This document shows, piece by piece, positions 11,743 through 25,093 of a stretch of 64,000 bases of DNA. Source of the DNA: Clusia tigrina. Taxonomy: Eukaryota; Arthropoda; Insecta; Diptera; Clusiidae. The stretch is taken from positions 95,609,676 to 95,673,675 of the forward strand of contig OV050031.1 in the NCBI GenBank assembly GCA_920105625.2, written 5' to 3'. Positions within the stretch are counted from its first letter, which is position 1. Every line of letters begins with the position of its first letter. The notes beneath the pieces were generated by a model. It did no database searches. It saw only the letters and a program-made list of their open reading frames with translations, and was not told where the DNA came from. Both the position numbers and the translations under genes were made by a program.

Positions 11743-14425
11743 ACACTGATAAAAATTCAAATGGCCCTAAATTATATATGGTACGTCCTACACCAATCAA
11801 AGTTTGCAACATACAAATGTTTGTAACTTTGCACTGAAGCGTCATAAAACCTTGAAATTTTGTAACTATAAAGAACTCGAGCCTCTTGTCAATTTAAGCT
11901 AACGCTCAAAGCTATGCTACCCTTGAGTCCCAAATCAAACACTGATACAACTTCAAATGGCCCTAACTTCTATACGGTACGTCCTACACCTTGCTTGTAA
12001 CTTTGCACTGGAGCGTCATAAAACCTTGAAATTTTGTAACAATAAAGAACTCGAGTCTCTTGTCAATTTAAGCTATCGCTCAAAGCTATGCTACCCTTGA
12101 GTCCCAAATCAAAAACTGATAAAACTTCAAATGGCCTAAACTTCTATACGGTACGTCCTACACCTATCAAAGTTTGCAACATACAAATGCTTGTAACTTT
12201 TTACTGGAGCGTAATAAAACCTTGAAATTTTGTAACAATAAAGTACTCGAGCCTCTTGTCAATTTAAGCTAACGCTCAAAGCTATGCTACCCTTGAGTCC
12301 CAAATCAAACACTGATAAAACTTCAAATAGCCCTAACTTCTATACGGCACGTCCTACACCTATCAAAGTTTGCAACATACAAATGCTTGTAACTTTCCAC
12401 TGGAGCGTCATAAAACCTTGAAATTTTGTAACAATAAAGAACTCGAGTCTCTTGTCAATTTAAGCTATCGCTCAAAGCTATGCTACCCTTGAGTCCCAAA
12501 TCAAAAGTGATAAAACTTCAAATGGCCTAAACTTCTATACGGTACGTCCTACACCTATCAAAGTTTGCAGCATACAAATGCTTGTAACTTTTTACTGGAG
12601 CGCCATAAAACCTTGAAATTTTGTAACAATAAAGTACTCGAGCCTCTTGTCAATTTAAGCTATTGCTCAAAGCTGTGCTACCCTTGAGTCCCAAATCAAA
12701 CACTGATAAAACTTCAAATGGCCCTAACTTCTATACGGTACGTCCTACACGTATCAAAGTTTGCAACATATAAATGCTTGTAACTTTTTACTGGAGCGTC
12801 ATAAAACCATGAAATTTTGTAACACTAAAGCACTCGAGCCGCTTGTCAATTTAAGCTATCGCTCAAAGCTATGCTACCCTTGAATCCCAAATAAAACACT
12901 GATAAAACTTCAAATGGCCCTAAATTCTATACGGTACGTCCTACACCTATCAAAGTTTGCAGCATACAAATGCTTGTAACTTTGCACTGGAGCGTCATAA
13001 AACCTTGAAATTTTGTAACAATAAAGAACTCGAGCCTCTTGTCAATTTAAGCTATCGCTCAAAGCTATGCTACCCTTGAGACCCAAATCAAAAACTGATA
13101 AAACTTCAAATGGCCCTAACTTCTATACGGTACGTCCTACACCTATCAAAGTATGCAACATACAAATGCTTGTAACTTTTTACTGGAGCGTCATAAAACC
13201 TTGAAATTTTGTAACAATAAAGTACTCGAGCCTCTTGTCAATTTAAGCTATTGCTCAAAGCTATGCTACCCTTGACTCCCAAATAAAACGCTGATAAAAT
13301 TTCAAATGGCCCTAAATTCTATACGGTACGTCCTACACCTATCAATGTTTGCAACATACAAATGCTTGTAACTTTTTACTGGAGCGTCATAAAACCTTGA
13401 AATTTTCTTACAATAAAGTACTCGAGCCTCTTGTCAATTTAAGCTATTGCTCAAAGCTATGCTACCCTTAAGTCCCAAATCAAACACTGATAAAACTTCA
13501 AATTGCCCTAACTTCTATACGGTACGTCCTACACCTATCAAAGTTTGCAACATACAAATGCTTGCAACTTTTTACTGGAGCGTAATAAAACCTTGAAATT
13601 TAGTAACAATAAAGTACTCGAGCCTCTTGTCAATTTAAGCTATTGCTCAAAGCTATGCTACCCTTAAGTCCCAAATCAAACACTGATAAAACTTCAAATA
13701 GCCCTAACTTCTATACGGTACGTCCTACACCTATCAAAGTTTGCAACATACAAATGCTTGTAACTTTTTACTGGAGCGTAATAAAACCTTGAAATTTTGT
13801 AACAATAAAGTACTCGAGCCTCTTGTCAATTTAAGCTAACGCTCAAAGCTATGCTACCCTTGAGTCCCAAATCAAACACTGATAAAACTTCAAATGCCCC
13901 TAAGTTCTATACAGTACGTCCTACACCTATCAAAGTTTGCAACATACAAATGCTTGTAACTTTCCACTGGAGCGTCATAAAACCTTGAAATTTTGTAACA
14001 ATAAAGTACTCGAGCCTCTTGTCAACTTAAGCTATAGCTCAAAGCTATGCTACCCTCGAGTCCCAAATCAAACACTGATAAAACTTCAAATGGCCCTAAC
14101 TTCTATACGGTACGTCCTACACCTATCAAAGTTTGCAACATACAAATGCTTGTAACTTTTTACTGGAGCGTAATAAAACCTTGAAATTTTGTAACAATAA
14201 AGTACTCGAGCCTCTTGTCAATTTAAGCTAACGCTCAAAGCTATGCTACCCTTGAGTCCCAAATCAAACACTGATAAAACTTCAAATAGCCCTAACTTCT
14301 ATACGGTACGTCCTACACCTATCAAAGTTTGCAACATACAAATGCTTGTAACTTTTTACTGGAGCGTCATAAAACCTTGAAATTTTGTAACAATAAAGTA
14401 CTCGAGCCTCTTGTCAATTTAAGCT
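11743..14425. repeat. 12-monomer higher-order repeat, copy 3 with two extra monomers
   Basis: The third copy starts with a T6-like head and matches copy 2 clearly from about 11,800. The 22-bp deletion junction is at 11,991. Two additional monomers (roughly 12,049-12,440) then shift the offset from 2,329 to 2,721. After that CAAAAGTGAT (12,502), the ACCATGAAATT unit and AATGCCCCTAAG follow in the same order. It ends near 14,425, where copy 2 reads TATCGCTC and this copy reads TAACGCTC. Confidence 0.87.
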
Positions 14426-15211
14426 AACGCTCAAAGCTATGCTACCCTTGAGTCCCAAATCAAACACTGATAAAACTTCAAATAGCCCTAACTTCTATAC
14501 GGCACGTCCTACACCTATCAAAGTTTGCAACATACAAATGCTTGTAACTTTCCACTGGAGCGTCATAAAACCTTGAAATTTTGTAACAATAAAGTACTCG
14601 AGTCTCTTGTCAATTTAAGCTATAGCTCAAAGCTATGCTACCCTCGAGTCCCAAATCAAACACTGATAAAACTTCAACTGGCCCTAACTTCTATACAGTA
14701 CGTCCTACACCTATCAACGTTTGCAACATACAAATGCTTGTAACTTTTTACTGGAGCGTAATAAAACCTTGAAATTTTGTAACAATAAAGTACTCGAGCC
14801 TCTTGTCAATTTAAGCTAACGCTCAAAGCTATGCTACCCTTGAGTCCCAAATCAAACACTGATAAAACTTCAAATAGCCCTAACTTCTATACGGTACGTC
14901 CTACACCTATCAAAGTTTGCAACATACAAATGCTTGTAACTTTTTACTGGAGCGTCATAAAACCTTGAAATTTTGTAACAATAAAGTACTCGAGCCTCTT
15001 GTCAATTTAAGCTATCGCTCAAAGCTATGCTACCCTTAAGTCACAAATCAAACACTGATAAAAATTCAAATGGCCCTAAATTATATATGGTACGTCCTAC
15101 ACCAATCAAAGTTTGCAACATACAAATGCTTGTAACTTTTTACTGGAGCGTCATAAAACCTTGAAATTTTGTAACAATAAAGTACTCGAGCCTCTTGTCA
15201 ATTTAAGCTAT
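14370..15211. repeat. 2,107-bp-spaced duplicate, copy 1
   Basis: About 840 bp recur at 16,477-17,318. Markers are GGCACGTCC with TTTCCACTGG, GAGTCTCTTG, the second XhoI site ACCCTCGAG, CTATACAGTACG, TATCAACGTTTGC, and TTAAGTCACAAATC near 15,050. The spacing equals eleven monomers minus 49 bases, the sum of one 22-bp and one 27-bp deletion monomer lying between the copies. Confidence 0.8.
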
Positions 15212-16400
15212 CGCTCAAAGCTATGCTACCCTTAAGTCCCAAATCAAACACTGAAAAAAATTCAAATGGCCCTAACTTCTATACGGTACGTCCTACACCT
15301 ATCAAAGTTTGCAACATACAAATGCTTGTAACTTTTTACTGGAGCGTCATAAAACCTTGAAATTTTGTAACAATAAAGTACTCGAGCCTCTTGTCAATTT
15401 AAGCTATCGCTCAAAGCTATGCTACCCTTAAGTCCCAAATCAAACACTGATAAAAATTCAAATGGCCCTAAATTATATATGGTACGTCCTACACCAATCA
15501 AAGTTTGCAACATACAAATGTTTGTAACTTTGCACTGAAGCGTCATAAAACCTTGAAATTTTGTAACTATAAAGAACTCGAGCCTCTTGTCTATTTAAGC
15601 TAACGCTCAAAGCTATGCTACCCTTGAGTCCCAAATCAAACACTGATACAACTTCAAATGGCCCTAACTTCTATACGGTACGTCCTACACCTTGCTTGTA
15701 ACTTTGCACTGGAGCGTCATAAAACCTTGAAATTTTGTAACAATAAAGAACTCGAGTCTCTTGTCAATTTAAGCTATCGCTCAAAGCTATGCTACCCTTG
15801 AGTCCCAAATCAAAAACTGATAAAACTTCAAATGGCCTAAACTTCTATACGGTACGTCCTACACCTATCAAAGTTTGCAACATACAAATGCTTGTAACTT
15901 TTTACTGGAGCGCCATAAAACCTTGAAATTTTGTAACAATAAAGTACTCGAGCCTCTTGTCAATTTAAGCTATTGCTCAAAGCTGTGCTACCCTTGAGTC
16001 CCAAATCAAACACTGATAAAACTTCAAATGGCCCTAACTTCTATACGGTACGTCCTACACGTATCAAAGTTTGCAACATATAAATGCTTGTAACTTTTTA
16101 CTGGAGCGTCATAAAACCATGAAATTTTGTAACACTAAAGCACTCGAGCCGCTTGTCAATTTAAGCTATCGCTCAAAGCTATGCTACCCTTGAATCCCAA
16201 ATAAAACACTGATAAAACTTCAAATGGCCCTAAATTCTATACGGTACGTCCTACACCTATCAAAGTTTGCAACATACAAATGCTTGTAACTTTGCACTGG
16301 AGCGTCGTAAAACCTTGAAATTTTGTAACAATAAAGAACTCGAGCCTCTTGTCAATTTAAGCTATCGCTCAAAGCTATGCTACCCTTGAGACCCAAATCA

Positions 16401-16420
16401 AAAACTGACTCGGTACGTCC
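16401..16420. other. Junction of a 27-bp-short monomer
   Basis: AAAACTGA is followed by CTCGGTACG, with a net loss of 27 bases that removes ATAAAACTTCAAATGG and part of the next block. The same junction occurs at 20,855, which is +4,446, so it predates that duplication. Confidence 0.88.
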
Positions 16421-16476
16421 TACACCTATCAAAGTTTGCAACATACAAATGCTTGTAACTTTTTACTGGAGCGTAA

Positions 16477-17318
16477 TAAAACCTTGAAATTTTGTAACAA
16501 TAAAGTACTCGAGCCTCTTGTCAATTTAAGCTAACGCTCAAAGCTATGCTACCCTTGAGTCCCAAATCAAACACTGATAAAACTTCAAATAGCCCTAACT
16601 TCTATACGGCACGTCCTACACCTATCAAAGTTTGCAACATACAAATGCTTGTAACTTTCCACTGGAGCGTCATAAAACCTTGAAATTTTGTAACAATAAA
16701 GTACTCGAGTCTCTTGTCAATTTAAGCTATAGCTCAAAGCTATGCTACCCTCGAGTCCCAAATCAAACACTGATAAAAGTTCAAATGGCCCTAACTTCTA
16801 TACAGTACGTCCTACACCTATCAACGTTTGCAACATACAAATGCTTGTAACTTTTTACTGGAGCGTAATAAAACCTTGAAATTTTGTAACAATAAAGTAC
16901 TCGAGCCTCTTGTCAATTTAAGCTATAGCTCAAAGCTATGCTACCCTTGAGTCCCAAATCAAACACTGATAAAACTTCAAATAGCCCTAACTTCTATACG
17001 GTACGTCCTACACCTATCAAAGTTTGCAACATACAAATGCTTGTAACTTTTTACTGGAGCGTCATAAAACCTTGAAATTTTGTAACAATAAAGTACTCGA
17101 GCCTCTTGTCAATTTAAGCTATCGCTCAAAGCTATGCTACCCTTAAGTCACAAATCAAACACTGATAAAAATTCAAATGGCCCTAAATTATATATGGTAC
17201 GTCCTACACCAATCAAAGTTTGCAACATACAAATGCTTGTAACTTTTTACTGGAGCGTCATAAAACCTTGAAATTTTGTAACAATAAAGTACTCGAGCCT
17301 CTTGTCAATTTAAGCTAT
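16477..17318. repeat. 2,107-bp-spaced duplicate, copy 2
   Basis: This partner of 14,370-15,211 carries the same linked markers, with private differences such as AAAAGTTCAAATGG near 16,776. It lies inside copy 1 of the 4,446-bp duplication and is therefore also present near 20,930-21,760. Confidence 0.8.
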
Positions 17319-17498
17319 TGTTCAAAGCTATGCTACCCTTGAATCCCAAATAAAACACTGATAAAACTTCGAATGGCCCTAAATTCTATACGGTACGTCC
17401 TACACCTATCAAAGTTTGCAACATACAAATGCTTGTAACTTTGCACTGGAGCGTCATAAAACCTTGAAATTTTGTAACAATAAAGAACTCGAGCCTCT

Positions 17499-18857
17499 TG
17501 TCAATTTAAGCTATCGCTCAAAGCTATGCTACCCTTGAGTCCCAAATCAAAAACTGATAAAACTTCAAATGGCCCTAACTTCTATACGGTACGTCCTACA
17601 CCTATCAAAGTATGCAACATACAAATGCTTGGAACTTTTTACTGGAGCGTCATAAAACCTTGAAATGTTGTAACAATAAAGTACTCGAGCCTCTTGTCAA
17701 TTTAAGCTATTGCTCAAAGCTATGCTACCCTTGAATCCCAAATAAAACGCTGATAAAACTTCAAATGGCCCCAAATTCTATACGGTACGTCCTACACCTA
17801 TCAATGTTTGCAACATACAAATGCTTGTAACTTTTTACTGGAGCGTCATAAAACTTTGAAATTTTCTTACAATAAAGTACTCGAGCCTCTTGTCAATTTA
17901 AGCTATTGCTCAAAGCTATGCTACCCTTAAGTCCCAAATCAAACACTGATAAAACTTCAAATGGCCCTAACTTCTATACGGCACGTCCTACACCTATCAA
18001 AGTTTGCAACATACAAATGCTTGTAACTTTCCACTGGAGCGTCATAAAACCTTGAAATTTTGTAACAATAAAGTACTCGAGCCTCTTGTCAATTTAAGCT
18101 ATAGCTCAAAGCTATGCTACCCTTGAGTCCCAAATCAAACACTGATAAAACTTCAAATGGCGCTAACTTCTAGACGGTACGTCCTACACCTATCAAAGTT
18201 TGCAACATACAAATGCTTGTAACTTTTTACTGGAGGGTCATAAAACCTTGAAATTTTGTAACAATAAAGTACTCGAGCCTCTTGTCAATTTAAGCTAACG
18301 CTCAAAGCTATGCTACCCTTGAGTCCCAAATCAAACACTGATAAAACTTCAAATAGCCCTAACTTCTATACGGTACGTCCTACACCTATCAAAGTTTGCA
18401 ACATACAAATGCTTGTAACTTTTTACTGGAGCGTCATAAAACCTTGAAATTTTGTAACAATAAAGTACTCGAGCCTCTTGTCAATTTAAGCTATCGCTCA
18501 AAGCTATGCTACCCTTAAGTCCTAAATCAAACACTGATAAAAATTCAAATGGGCCTAAATTCTATATGGTACGTCCTACACCAATCAAAGTTTGCAACAT
18601 ACAAATGCTTGTAACTTTTTACTGGAGCGTCATAAAACCTTGAAATTTTGTAACAATAAAGTACTCGAGCCTCTTGTCAATTTAAGCTATGCTACCCTTG
18701 AATCCCAAATAAAACACTGATAAAACTTCAAATGGCCCTAAATTCTATACGGTACGTCCTACACCTATCAAAGTTTGCAACATACAAATGCTTGTAACTT
18801 TGCACTGGAGCGTCATAAAACCTTGAAATTTTGTAACAATAAAGAACTCGAGCCTCT
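17499..18857. repeat. Seven-monomer higher-order repeat T1-T7 (1,359 bp)
   Basis: Monomers at 17,499, 17,695, 17,891, 18,087, 18,283, 18,479 and 18,675 show T1 to T7 in order, and T1 follows at 18,858. The block is 13 bases short of 1,372 because the T7 unit lost 13 bp between two GCTAT repeats. T4 here has GAGGGTCAT instead of GCGTAAT. Confidence 0.88.
18675..18857. repeat. T7 monomer with 13-bp slippage deletion
   Basis: The unit reads TTAAGCTATGCTACCC where a full T7 has GCTAT, TGTTCAAA, then GCTAT again before GCTACCC. Loss of one GCTAT plus the eight bases between the two repeats gives exactly 13 bp, the expected product of replication slippage or single-strand annealing. The duplicate unit near 24,297 is full length, so the deletion came after the 4.4-kb duplication. 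Confidence 0.9.
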
Positions 18858-21800
18858 TGTCAATTTAAGCTATCGCTCAAAGCTATGCTACCCTTGAGTC
18901 CCAAATCAAAAACTGATAAAACTTCAAATGGCCCTAACTTCTATACCGTACGTCCTACACCTATCAAAGTATGCAATATACAAATGCTTGTAACTTTTTA
19001 CTGGAGCGTCATAAAACCTTGAAATTTTGTAACAATAAAGTACTCGAGCCTCTTGTCAATTTAAGCTAACGCTCAAAGCTATGCTACCCTTGAGTCCCAA
19101 ATCAAACACTGATAAAACTTCAAATAGCCCTAACTTCTATACGGTACGTCCTACACCTATCAAAGTTTGCAACATACAAATGCTTGTAACTTTTTACTGG
19201 AGCGTCATAAAACCTTGAAATTTTGTAACAATAAAGTACTCGAGACTCTTGTCAATTTAAGCTATCGCTCAAAGCTATGCTACCCTTAAGTCCCAAATCA
19301 AACACTGATAAAAATTCAAATGGCCCTAAATTCTATATGGTACGTCCTACACCAATCAAAGTTTGCAACATACAAATGCTTGTAACTTTTTACTGGAGCG
19401 TCATAAAACCTTGAAATTTTGTAACAATAAAGTACTCGAGCCTCTTGTCAATTTAAGCTAACGCTCAAAGCTATGCTACCCTTGAGTCCCAAATCAAACA
19501 CTGATAAAACTTCAAATAGCCCTAACTTCTATACGGTACGTCCTACACCTATCAAAGTTTGCAACATACAAATGCTTGTAACTTTTTACTGGAGCGTCAT
19601 AAAACCTTGAAATTTTGTAACAATAAAGTACTCGAGCCTCTTGTCAATTTAAGCTATCGCTCAAAGCTATGCTACCCTTAAGTCCCAAATCAAACACTGA
19701 AAAAAATTCAAATGGCCCTAACTTCTATACGGTACGTCCTACACCTATCAAAGTTTGCAACATACAAATGCTTGTAACTTTTTACTGGAGCGTCATAAAA
19801 CCTTGAAATTTTGTAACAATAAAGTACTCGAGCCTCTTGTCAATTTAAGCTATCGCTCAAAGCTATGCTACCCTTAAGTCCCAAATCAAACACTGATAAA
19901 AATTCAAATGGCCCTAAATTATATATGGTACGTCCTACACCAATCAAAGTTTGCAACATACAAATGTTTGTAACTTTGCACTGAAGCGTCATAAAACCTT
20001 GAAATTTTGTAACTATAAAGAACTCGAGCCTCTTGTCAATTTAAGCTAACGCTCAAAGCTATGCTACCCTTGAGTCCCAAATCAAACACTGATACAACTT
20101 CAAATGGCCCTAACTTCTATACGGTACGTCCTACACCTTGCTTGTAACTTTGCACTGGAGCGTCATAAAACCTTGAAATTTTGTAACAATAAAGAACTCG
20201 AGTCTCTTGTCAATTTAAGCTATCGCTCAAAGCTATGCTACCCTTGAGTCCCAAATCAAAAACTGATAAAACTTCAAATGGCCTATACTTCTATACGGTA
20301 CGTCCTACACCTATCAAAGTTTGCAACATACAAATGCTTGTAACTTTTTACTGGAGCGCCATAAAACCTTGAAATTTTGTAACAATAAAGTACTCGAGCC
20401 TCTTGTCAATTTAAGCTATTGCTCAAAGCTGTGCTACCCTTGAGTCCCAAATCAAACACTGATAAAACTTCAAATGGCCCTAACTTCTATACGGTACGTC
20501 CTACACGTATCAAAGTTTGCAACATATAAATGCTTGTAACTTTTTACTGGAGCGTCATAAAACCATGAAATTTTGTAACACTAAAGCACTCGAGCCGCTT
20601 GTCAATTTAAGCTATCGCTCAAAGCTATGCTACCCTTGAATCCCAAATAAAACACTGATAAAACTTCAAATGGCCCTAAATTCTATACGGTACGTCCTAC
20701 ACCTATCAAAGTTTGCAACATACAAATGCTTGTAACTTTGCACTGGAGCGTCGTAAAACCTTGAAATTTTGTAACAATAAAGAACTCGAGCCTCTTGTCA
20801 ATTTAAGCTATCGCTCAAAGCTATGCTACCCTTGAGACCCAAATCAAAAACTGACTCGGTACGTCCTACACCTATCAAAGTTTGCAACATACAAATGCTT
20901 GTAACTTTTTACTGGAGCGTAATAAAACCTTGAAATTTTGTAACAATAAAGTAATCGAGCCTCTTGTCAATTTAAGCTAACGCTCAAAGCTATGCTACCC
21001 TTGAGTCCCAAATCAAACACTGATAAAACTTCAAATAGCCCTAACTTCTATACGGCACGTCCTACACCTATCAAAGTTTGCAACATACAAATGCTTGTAA
21101 CTTTCCACTGGAGCGTCATAAAACCTTGAAATTTTGTAACAATAAAGTACTCGAGTCTCTTGTCAATTTAAGCTATAGCTCAAAGCTATGCTACCCTCGA
21201 GTCCCAAATCAAACACTGATAAATCTTCAAATGGCCCTAACTTCTATACAGTACGTCCTACACCTATCAAAGTTTGCAACATACAAATGCTTGTAACTTT
21301 TTACTGGAGCGTAATAAAACCTTGAAATTTTGTAACAATAAAGTACTCGAGCCTCTTGTCAATTTAAGCTAACGCTCAAAGCTATGCTACCCTTGAGTCC
21401 CAAATCAAACACTGATAAAACTTCAAATAGCCCTAACTTCTATACGGTACGTCCTACACCTATCAAAGTTTGCAACATACAAATGCTTGTAACTTTTTAC
21501 TGGAGCGTCATAAAACCTTGAAATTTTGTAACAATAAAGTACTCGAGCCTCTTGTCAATTTAAGCTATCGCTCAAAGCTATGCTACCCTTAAGTCCCAAA
21601 TCAAACACTGATAAAAATTCAAATGGCCCTAAATTATATATGGTACGTCCTACACCAATCAAAGTTTGCAACATACAAATGCTTGTAACTTTTTACTGGA
21701 GCGTCATAAAACCTTGAAATTTTGTAACAATAAAGTACTCGAGCCTCTTGTCAATTTAAGCTATTGTTCAAAGCTATGCTACCCTTGAATCCCAAATAAA

Positions 21801-22221
21801 ACACTGATAAAACTTCGAATGGCCCTAAATTCTATACGGTACGTCCTACACCTATCAAAGTTTGCAACATACAAATGCTTGTAACTTTGCACTGGAGCGT
21901 CATAAAACCTTGAAATTTTGTAACAATAAAGAACTCGAGCCTCTTGTCAATTTAAGCTATCGCTCAAAGCTATGCTACCCTTGAGTCCCAAATCAAAAAC
22001 TGATAAAACTTCAAATGGCCCTAACTTCTATACGGTACGTCCTACACCTATCAAAGTATGCAACATACAAATGCTTGTAACTTTTTACTGGAGCGTCATA
22101 AAACCTTGAAATTTTGTAACAATAAAGTACTCGAGCCTCTTGTCAATTTAAGCTATTGCTCAAAGCTATGCTACCCTTGAATCCCAAATAAAACGCTGAT
22201 AAAACTTCAAATGGCCCCAAA

Positions 22222-23397
22222 TTCTATACGGTACGTCCTACACCTATCAATGTTTGCAACATACAAATGCTTGTAACTTTTTACTGGAGCGTCATAAAAC
22301 TTTGAAATTTTCTTACAATAAAGTACTCGAGCCTCTTGTCAATTTAAGCTATTGCTCAAAGCTATGCTACCCTTAAGTCCCAAATCAAACACTGATAAAA
22401 CTTCAAATGGCCCTAACTTCTATACGGCACGTCCTACACCTATCAAAGTTTGCAACATACAAATGCTTGTAACTTTCCACTGGAGCGTCATAAAACCTTG
22501 AAATTTTGTAACAATAAAGTACTCGAGCCTCTTGTCAATTTAAGCTATAGCTCAAAACTATGCTACCCTTGAGTCCCAAATCAAACACTGATAAAACTTC
22601 AAATGGCGCTAACTTCTATACGGTACGTCCTACACCTATCAAAGTTTGCAACATACAAATGCTTGTAACTTTTTACTGGAGGGTCATAAAACCTTGAAAT
22701 TTTGTAACAATAAAGTACTCGAGCCTCTTGTCAATTTAAGCTAACGCTCAAAGCTATGCTACCCTTGAGTCCCAAATCAAACACTGATAAAACTTCAAAT
22801 AGCCCTAACTTCTATACGGTACGTCCTACACCTATCAAAGTTTGCAACATACAAATGCTTGTAACTTTTTACTGGAGCGTCATAAAACCTTGAAATTTTG
22901 TAACAATAAAGTACTCGAGCCTCTTGTCAATTTAAGCTAACGCTCAAAGCTATGCTACCCTTGAGTCCCAAATCAAACACTGATAAAACTTCAAATAGCC
23001 CTAACTTCTATACGGTACGTCCTACACCTATCAAAGTTTGCAACATACAAATGCTTGTAACTTTTTACTGGAGCGTCATAAAACCTTGAAATTTTGTAAC
23101 AATAAAGTACTCGAGCCTCTTGTCAATTTAAGCTATCGCTCAAAGCTATGCTACCCTTAAGTCCCAAATCAAACACTGATAAAAATTCAAATGGCCCTAA
23201 ATTCTATATGGTACGTCCTACACCAATCAAAGTTTGCAACATACAAATGCTTGTAACTTTTTACTGGAGCGTCATAAAACCTTGAAATTTTGTAACAATA
23301 AAGTACTCGAGCCTCTTGTCAATTTAAGCTATTGTTCAAAGCTATGCTACCCTTGAATCCCAAATAAAACACTGATAAAACTTCAAATGGCCCTAAA
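22222..23397. repeat. 1,176-bp internal expansion, copy 1
   Basis: Six monomers run from the middle of a T2 unit to the middle of a T7 unit. GGCGCTAAC with GAGGGTCAT occurs at 22,605 and again at 23,781, a spacing of exactly 1,176. This expansion is absent from the sister 4.4-kb copy at 15,104-19,458, so it is younger than that duplication. Confidence 0.85.
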
Positions 23398-23512
23398 TTC
23401 TATACGGTACGTCCTACACCTATCAATGTTTGCAACATACAAATGCTTGTAACTTTTTACTGGAGCGTCATAAAACTTTGAAATTTTCTTACAATAAAGT
23501 ACTCGAGCCTCT
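23317..23512. repeat. Chimeric T7/T2 monomer at an unequal-exchange point
   Basis: The first half carries T7 markers (TATTGTTC, AAAACACTG, CCCTAAATT). The second half carries T2 markers (CAATGTTTGC, AACTTTGAAATTTTC, CTTACAATAAAG). This is what unequal crossing-over between a T7 and a T2 monomer in different registers would produce. It sits exactly at the join of the 1,176-bp expansion. Confidence 0.85.
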
Positions 23513-24116
23513 TGTCAATTTAAGCTATTGCTCAAAGCTATGCTACCCTTAAGTCCCAAATCAAACACTGATAAAACTTCAAATGGCCCTAACTTCTATA
23601 CGGCACGTCCTACACCTATCAAAGTTTGCAACATACAAATGCTTGTAACTTTCCACTGGAGCGTCATAAAACCTTGAAATTTTGTAACAATAAAGTACTC
23701 GAGCCTCTTGTCAATTTAAGCTATAGCTCAAAGCTATGCTACCCTTGAGTCCCAAATCAAACACTGATAAAACTTCAAATGGCGCTAACTTCTATACGGT
23801 ACGTCCTACACCTATCAAAGTTTGCAACATACAAATGCTTGTAACTTTTTACTGGAGGGTCATAAAACCTTGAAATTTTGTAACAATAAAGTACTCGAGC
23901 CTCTTGTCAATTTAAGCTAACGCTCAAAGCTATGCTACCCTTGAGTCCCAAATCAAACACTGATAAAACTTCAAATAGCCCTAACTTCTATACGGTACGT
24001 CCTACACCTATCAAAGTTTGCAACATACAAATGCTTGTAACTTTTTACTGGAGCGTCATAAAACCTTGAAATTTTGTAACAATAAAGTACTCGAGCCTCT
24101 TGTCAATTTAAGCTAT
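23398..24116. repeat. 1,176-bp internal expansion, copy 2
   Basis: This matches 22,222-22,940 at +1,176, then returns to the order seen in the sister 4.4-kb copy (T6 with AAGTCCTAAATC at 24,143 and GGGCCTAAATT). It marks the downstream side of the six-monomer gain. Confidence 0.84.
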
Positions 24117-25093
24117 CGCTCAAAGCTATGCTACCCTTAAGTCCTAAATCAAACACTGATAAAAATTCAAATGGGCCTAAATTCTATATGGTACGTCCTA
24201 CACCAATCAAAGTTTGCAACATACAAATGCTTGTAACTTTTTACTGGAGCGTCATAAAACCTTGAAATTTTGTAACAATAAAGTACTCGAGCCTCTTGTC
24301 AATTTAAGCTATTGTTCAAAGCTATGCTACCCTTGAATCCCAAATAAAACACTGATAAATCTTCAAATGGCCCTAAATTCTATACGGTACGTCCTACACC
24401 TATCAAAGTTTGCAACATACAAATGCTTGTAACTTTGCACTGGAGCGTCATAAAACCTTGAAATTTTGTAACAATAAAGAACTCGAGCCTCTTGTCAATT
24501 TAAGCTATCGCTCAAAGCTATGCTACCCTTGAGTCCCAAATCAAAAACTGATAAAACTTCAAATGGCCCTAACTTCTATACCGTACGTCCTACACCTATC
24601 AAAGTATGCAATATACAAATGCTTGTAACTTTTTACTGGAGCGTCATAAAACCTTGAAATTTTGTAACAATAAAGTACTCGAGCCTCTTGTCAATTTAAG
24701 CTAACGCTCAAAGCTATGCTACCCTTGAGTCCCAAATCAAACACTGATAAAACTTCAAATAGCCCTAACTTCTATACGGTACGTCCTACACCTATCAAAG
24801 TTTGCAACATACAAATGCTTGTAACTTTTTACTGGAGCGTCATAAAACCTTGAAATTTTGTAACAATAAAGTACTCGAGCCTCTTGTCAATTTAAGCTAT
24901 CGCTCAAAGCTATGCTACCCTTAAGTCCCAAATCAAACACTGATAAAAATTCAAATGGCCCTAAATTCTATATGGTACGTCCTACACCAATCAAAGTTTG
25001 CAACATACAAATGCTTGTAACTTTTTACTGGAGCGTCATAAAACCTTGAAATTTTGTAACAATAAAGTACTCGAGCCTCTTGTCAATTTAAGC

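Larger units (their letters stand above)
15104..19458. repeat. 4,446-bp tandem duplication, copy 1
   Basis: Private markers recur downstream at +4,446: CACTGAAAAAAATTC (15,254), the 22-bp deletion (15,692), ACCATGAAATT, the 27-bp-short unit (16,409), CAACGTTTGC, CTTCGAATGG, GGCCCCAAATT with AACTTTGAAATTTTC, GGCGCTAAC and GAGGGTCAT. The spacing is 23 monomers minus 62 bases, matching the 22-, 27- and 13-bp deletions inside this copy. From about 18,480 the offset grows to 5,622 because copy 2 contains six more monomers, and to 5,635 after the 13-bp deletion that is private to this copy. Confidence 0.88.
19550..25093. repeat. 4,446-bp tandem duplication, copy 2 (expanded)
   Basis: This is the second copy of 15,104-19,458. 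It carries the same markers, including the 22-bp deletion at 20,138 and the 27-bp-short unit at 20,855. It is longer because a 1,176-bp (six-monomer) block was duplicated within it around 22,222-24,116. The end near 25,093 is where copy 1 reads TAACGCTC and this copy reads TATTGTTC. The short gap 19,459-19,549 is a T5 monomer at the join. Confidence 0.86.
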
